The notes under the pieces are model-generated. The model saw nothing but the letters and a program-made list of their open reading frames with translations. It was not told the origin of the DNA and ran no database searches. The position numbers and the translations under genes are program-made. Of a stretch of 64,000 nt of DNA, positions 60,484 to 64,000 are shown piece after piece. Location of the stretch: NCBI GenBank assembly GCA_037349105.1, contig JAYJMM010000026.1, positions 124,001 through 188,000 on the forward strand, given 5' to 3'. Source of the stretch: Limnomonas spitsbergensis. Taxonomy: Eukaryota > Chlorophyta > Chlorophyceae > Chlamydomonadales. Numbering within the stretch: position 1 is the stretch's first letter; each line of letters starts with the position of its first letter.

Positions 60484-61137
60484 TTAAATGCCGTACACCG
60501 GGAGACAAAAAACTTTGTGGTTAAGGAGGGTCGTCAAGGTGAGACGGCTGAGGACGGAGGAGATGTCGTGTTTGGAGATACCGAGCATGCTGAGGATTTT
60601 ATCGGCAGGACGAAAGAGGAAGCCTGCGGTTCCCAGAAGGATGATATGTGTATGAGAAGAAGGCGGGGAAGGATGAGGGGGGGGGATGGGCACGGTCGGC
60701 GAAGGATCAGGTGGAAGGGCAGGATGGAGAACGGGTGCCAAGGAAACTGTCCAACCATTATGTTTGAGGAGAAGGATAAGTTGTAAATGTTGTTCTGATT
60801 TACGGGCATGGCACTGTTCGAAAGACAATTCGGAGGTGTAACCGACTTCAACAACGTGTACAGTGCAAGTCCTCTTAGGGTCCTCTTCGTCAGGTTTTGT
60901 GAAAAGCCAGAAAGAGCCGTACTGCGAGGTTTCGGAGCTCACTGGAACGGTCAGATCGCATTCTCCCTTTTGAGTAGCTGCCCGTTTAGCGACACCGTCG
61001 GCTTTCTCGTTTCCGATATCTCCGTTATAGGCCTTCACCTCATGGAATTCGACTATTTTCCCTTGGGACGCCATGAGAAGGAGTTGGCCCACGATATGTT
61101 GGAGGAGGTCTCTGTGCTTGTGGTAGGTGAGAGACAT
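60484..61137 (-). CDS. LINE: second half of RNase H and C-terminal endonuclease-like region
   Basis: It continues the RNase H of the next entry after a one-base frame change in a GGGG/CCCC run near 61.14 kb: HKHRDLLQHIVGQLLL, then VKAYNGDIGNEKADGVAKRA with the final RNase H Asp. Downstream VVEVGYTSEL and HIILLGTAGFLFRPADKILS align with VVHIGEFKYC and IPILIGTSGTIYNKHT of the truncated LINE, so a restriction-like endonuclease follows. The CX2CX7HX4C motif between the two is not seen. The endonuclease Lys appears replaced (GYTS for EFKY), so it may be inactive. Confidence 0.6.
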   Translation of the reverse strand: MSLTYHKHRDLLQHIVGQLLLMASQGKIVEFHEVKAYNGDIGNEKADGVAKRAATQKGECDLTVPVSSETSQYGSFWLFTKPDEEDPKRTCTVHVVEVGYTSELSFEQCHARKSEQHLQLILLLKHNGWTVSLAPVLHPALPPDPSPTVPIPPPHPSPPSSHTHIILLGTAGFLFRPADKILSMLGISKHDISSVLSRLTLTTLLNHKVFCLPVYGI

Positions 61138-63892
61138 GGGGGATCGGATAAGCTTTACGGATTTGGTACAAGGATGTGGCGCTGTCCACAGCTATCTTGG
61201 TCTGTCTTTTCACTAGGGCTCCATAAATCCCTGCCAGTTCGGCTCTGTTTATGGTGTTTGTGGGACCTTCTCCAGCCGGGTTACTGGTGATGTCCTGTTG
61301 ATCGGGAGTGGCGCTCGGGATGTGGAGGCCAGCGCCAGTTAGCTGAACTTTCCTGCCTTCTTTGAGGCTGGTTTCAATACAGCTGCCATCAGTGTAGGCT
61401 ATCACCCTCCAATTGTGCTTCGGCGCGCTGTTTTCTTGGAACCACTGGAGGCAATTGCATGCGTCCACTGGGTCTACCTCCGTTGCTCTAGGGATGTCAG
61501 TGTCCCTTGGAGAACGTTGGAAGGAGCTTGATCCTATCATGGGCTGGGCATGGCTCAGCTCTCCTTGACCTTCTTCCACCCTATCCCCACATTGGGGAGG
61601 AGGCTGGGTCCATGTTGCGGTTAGCAGGGGGTTGGCCCTGGCTTGCGGGTGTTTTTCTACATGTGCGAGGGTTGTGCGGAGCAGTCTGATGAGGAGATCC
61701 TGTTTCCACCCGATTTGCTCGGACTGGGCTTCTTTGTTCCACACAACGATTATGTCCATGTGGCATTTGTGCATGGGAGGCGGGGTTGCTCCTTGCGTCC
61801 AACTCTCCTCTTTCCACAGGGGGAAAGGGGAGCTCTTGGTGCTAGCTATTCTTGTACAATATTTCGGGTATTTGTCCAACCACTTTTGGTATGAGGGTTT
61901 GCCTGACGACTTCATCCCCCTGGGCAGGTACAAGACAGTAGCTGTCGGTTCCCTGGTCATATCTGCAGACCATACTGCCCATCGGACTGCTTTCTCGAGG
62001 GATGGTTCGTCCCGGTTTGGGATGGCATGTGAGTACCCTGTCCACCTGTGTTGGAAGGCATTTGTTTGTGCTTGGAAGGCCTGGTCCCTCGGGTATATAC
62101 TCCAATAGGTGGTGGCGTGATCTCTAACTTGGAGGGGGCTAGAGAACCGTTCCTTGTAGACGCCAAAGTGCGTGTCTATCAACGCTCTGAATTGTGGTGG
62201 GATGCTGAAATTGTCCTGCATTTGTTTGGTCTGTGTCTTTGTCCCCTCCTTGTGTCTGATGATGAGGTCAACCATTTCCTCTTCAAAGGAGGATGGGGGA
62301 GGCGTCATTTTAGCATGGATGCCTTCATCTGCAGCCTGTTCATACAATCTTCTGAGGGTGATGAGTCTGTCTTTGGCGAGTGTCCCGACGCACCGGCCGT
62401 TCCCCTTGTACACGCATGCCATCTCTGTAGTCATGATTTGGGTGGTACTCTTAGGGTTCCATGTCTCAATCTCTCTCACTTCAATTTTACACTCTCCCCT
62501 TGGTGCATCGATGTCCAGTTGCGGGTTAATTGGCTCCATATCGAAGGTTATCATTTCCCGGATATTGTCTCCCAGGGTGGTATCCCAACTGCTGTGATTT
62601 TGGTGAAACCCTTGTTGGGCCATGTTAGACAAGTGCCTATCTAGCATGGTGCCTTCGGAGGTCCTCACTGTTGGCTGGTCATGGTTTTCAGACACCCATT
62701 GTCGTAGGAGGGCGGCCGTGTTTTCTTCGGTAAGGAGCATCTCTTCAGGTTCCCAGCTAGGCCTCCATGTGACTCTAACCAGCCCCTCCACTTGTGTGGT
62801 GCTAGTTGCATGTGTGCATGCCGGGCATGTCCATTTGTCTTGGGTGGGTCTCCAGTCCACTGGTTGGCCTAGGCATTGGACATGATAGTACTTGTAGCAT
62901 ACGTCGCATGTGATGATGTCATCATAACATCCCGATGCGTCATCGTACTGCAGGCTGTGTGGGTTCCAACAACCTTCGCATGCTGCAACACCTGCCCAAT
63001 CGTGGGCATGCAGGTCTTGACCAAGTCCTAGAGTCTTCCGGCAACAAGCCTCTATCTTCTCTGGTGTGTACCCTGCCATGCCATGGTATGGGATGGCCCA
63101 TTCATCAATGATGCTTGGGTGCCATGTGACTTGATATTGAATTTGCTTGATTCTGTCTTTCCCTTTTTGGTAGCGTCCTTTGCTTGGCTCTGTGACCATC
63201 CTCCAGCATGTGATGGCTGCTACTTGGTTGGTGTGCCCATACATCTCTTGTATGACTGTTGCCGCCCTTTCTCCTTCTGATATTTTGCTTTTGGCAAATG
63301 CAAAAATGTGCTCTGCCTCCTTCCTTTTGTAGTCATGTCTGGTACATAGGCATGTTCCTGTTGTCTGGCACTTTCTGCGTGGGGCCGCAATCTCTTTCCG
63401 TAGGCTCGTAATTGACGAGCATCCTTGTCTTTTCTTGTCTCTGTGGAGGGTAGGGTCCTTGCGCCAGTGTTGTTTCTTCTTGCTGCCTTGCTGTCCCGTC
63501 AGGTTTGCTCTGCCCTCTTGTTGTTGGGTGGGGTCTGAGATATCAGCGAGGTCTCCCGGTCTCTCTGTTTCTGTTGTTGTTGGAGTGCCAATGTCCTTGG
63601 TATTCAGGTACTGGGTGATCAATGTCTGGTCAGGGTGAAGGGAAGCCTGGAACATGGTTCCTGTCGGCATGGGGTTTCTTGCTATAGCAGTGATGTACAT
63701 GTTTCCCTCGTGTATCTCTCGTTGATCCTTTGGGAGGCTCAACGTCGTGTTTATTTTTCTTATCATGTCTCCTAGGTCTTTGTCTGCACCGGGCCCGTTG
63801 TTTGCCATGACTGAGAGTCTGTTTAAGGCTATGATGTGCTTGTCTTTGACATTTCTCCCGTATCTGTTTCTCAGGCCTCTCCCATCCATCAA
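61040..63892 (-). CDS. LINE polyprotein part: PHD finger, methyltransferase-like region, RNase H
   Basis: 950 codons, open from a TTG-initiated start defined only by a TAA at the left of the frame; similarity continues beyond the stop, so this is a piece of a larger protein whose RT should lie past the window edge. Residues ~303-357: PHD finger (CEGC...CDVCYKYYHVQCLG...WTCPAC). Residues ~570-720: FGVYKERFSSPLQV, TYWSIYPRDQAF, KAVRWAVWSA, TVLYLPRG, CHMDIIVVWNKEA, an order that recalls the PCIF1-type adenine methyltransferase core, with the expected NPPF-like motif degenerate (IPNRDEP). Residues 828-950: first half of RNase H (VIAYTDGSC, NRAELAGIYGAL). A Dualen/RandI-like LINE is the best guess. 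The last ~25 residues are out of frame. Confidence 0.65.
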   Translation of the reverse strand: MMDGRGLRNRYGRNVKDKHIIALNRLSVMANNGPGADKDLGDMIRKINTTLSLPKDQREIHEGNMYITAIARNPMPTGTMFQASLHPDQTLITQYLNTKDIGTPTTTETERPGDLADISDPTQQQEGRANLTGQQGSKKKQHWRKDPTLHRDKKRQGCSSITSLRKEIAAPRRKCQTTGTCLCTRHDYKRKEAEHIFAFAKSKISEGERAATVIQEMYGHTNQVAAITCWRMVTEPSKGRYQKGKDRIKQIQYQVTWHPSIIDEWAIPYHGMAGYTPEKIEACCRKTLGLGQDLHAHDWAGVAACEGCWNPHSLQYDDASGCYDDIITCDVCYKYYHVQCLGQPVDWRPTQDKWTCPACTHATSTTQVEGLVRVTWRPSWEPEEMLLTEENTAALLRQWVSENHDQPTVRTSEGTMLDRHLSNMAQQGFHQNHSSWDTTLGDNIREMITFDMEPINPQLDIDAPRGECKIEVREIETWNPKSTTQIMTTEMACVYKGNGRCVGTLAKDRLITLRRLYEQAADEGIHAKMTPPPSSFEEEMVDLIIRHKEGTKTQTKQMQDNFSIPPQFRALIDTHFGVYKERFSSPLQVRDHATTYWSIYPRDQAFQAQTNAFQHRWTGYSHAIPNRDEPSLEKAVRWAVWSADMTREPTATVLYLPRGMKSSGKPSYQKWLDKYPKYCTRIASTKSSPFPLWKEESWTQGATPPPMHKCHMDIIVVWNKEAQSEQIGWKQDLLIRLLRTTLAHVEKHPQARANPLLTATWTQPPPQCGDRVEEGQGELSHAQPMIGSSSFQRSPRDTDIPRATEVDPVDACNCLQWFQENSAPKHNWRVIAYTDGSCIETSLKEGRKVQLTGAGLHIPSATPDQQDITSNPAGEGPTNTINRAELAGIYGALVKRQTKIAVDSATSLYQIRKAYPIPHVSHLPQAQRPPPTYRGPTPSHGVPRENSRIP

Positions 63893-64000
63893 GTGCTTGC
63901 CTCCCTGTTATGTCAGGTCTGCTAGGTGAGTGATTCCTAGGTGAAACAAGGGTTGAAGCAGGGTGTACGCATTGAGGGGGTCTGTGGCAGGGAGGGTAGC
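63893..64000 (-). pseudogene. LINE continuation running off the right edge
   Basis: The minus strand reads NAYTLLQPLFHLGITHLADL and then an in-frame TAA just before the 950-codon frame. This is presumably the end of the RT/thumb region or linker. The stop shows the copy is probably dead, or that a sequencing error lies here. Confidence 0.5.

Noticed and set aside
1..64000. tRNA, rRNA, CRISPR arrays or prokaryotic operons.
   Set aside because: None was recognised; spliced exons and retroelements indicate nuclear eukaryotic DNA.

Overview
This window looks like a retrotransposon-dense, gene-poor stretch of nuclear DNA from a green alga. Three things point that way: a spliced gene for a plant-type isopenicillin-N-synthase-like 2OG-Fe(II) oxygenase with GT-AG introns; LINE fragments whose RNase H and C-terminal CX2CX7HX4C plus restriction-like endonuclease recall the Dualen/RandI and R2-type LINEs, of which Dualen/RandI is known from chlorophytes; and very large GC-rich Ty3/gypsy elements. 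The species cannot be fixed by eye. No rRNA, tRNA, CRISPR or bacterial operon was seen.

Layout. 0.35-3.1 kb holds LINE fragments around unreadable minus-strand retroelement debris. 4.1-10.5 kb holds plus-strand broken gypsy gag/pol pieces. These abut a minus-strand, 3'-truncated relative (10.5-16.1 kb) that sits in a LINE fragment. From 7670 to 19314 an 11.6-kb unit (retroelement debris plus the 5' exons of the oxygenase gene) has been duplicated in tandem. The second copy runs 19315-28116 and resumes at 47514-50354, interrupted by 19.4 kb absent from copy 1. 50.4-54 kb carries the rest of the oxygenase gene, which is complete only in the second copy. 55.5-56.8 kb has a possible unrecognised minus-strand gene. 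58.5-59.3 kb is another gag fragment. 59.3 kb to the right edge holds two tail-to-head minus-strand LINE copies.

The main find is a young 18.9-kb minus-strand element at 28372-47294. Its Gag has three zinc knuckles and a retropepsin lying between them. Its Pol (2991 codons) has a ~1200-residue unrecognised N-terminal region, then reverse transcriptase, RNase H, a DNMT3/DRM-like cytosine-5 DNA methyltransferase, HHCC plus DDE integrase, and a C-terminal PHD finger. Its termini are not ordinary LTRs. They form a split direct repeat (a1 - internal - b1 a2 b2), an arrangement otherwise known from tyrosine-recombinase elements, although this element encodes a DDE integrase and has a 4-bp target-site duplication. 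A 21-nt sequence just inside a1 is perfectly complementary to a segment within a1, and the pairing is kept in a diverged relative, suggesting Tf1-like self-priming. Gag and Pol are in one frame separated by a single UGA, where a relative has UGG (Trp).

The LINE at the right edge is also unusual: it carries a PHD finger and a region resembling the PCIF1-type adenine-methyltransferase fold upstream of RNase H. Two unrelated retroelement classes in one locus thus both carry chromatin-reader and apparent nucleic-acid methyltransferase modules.
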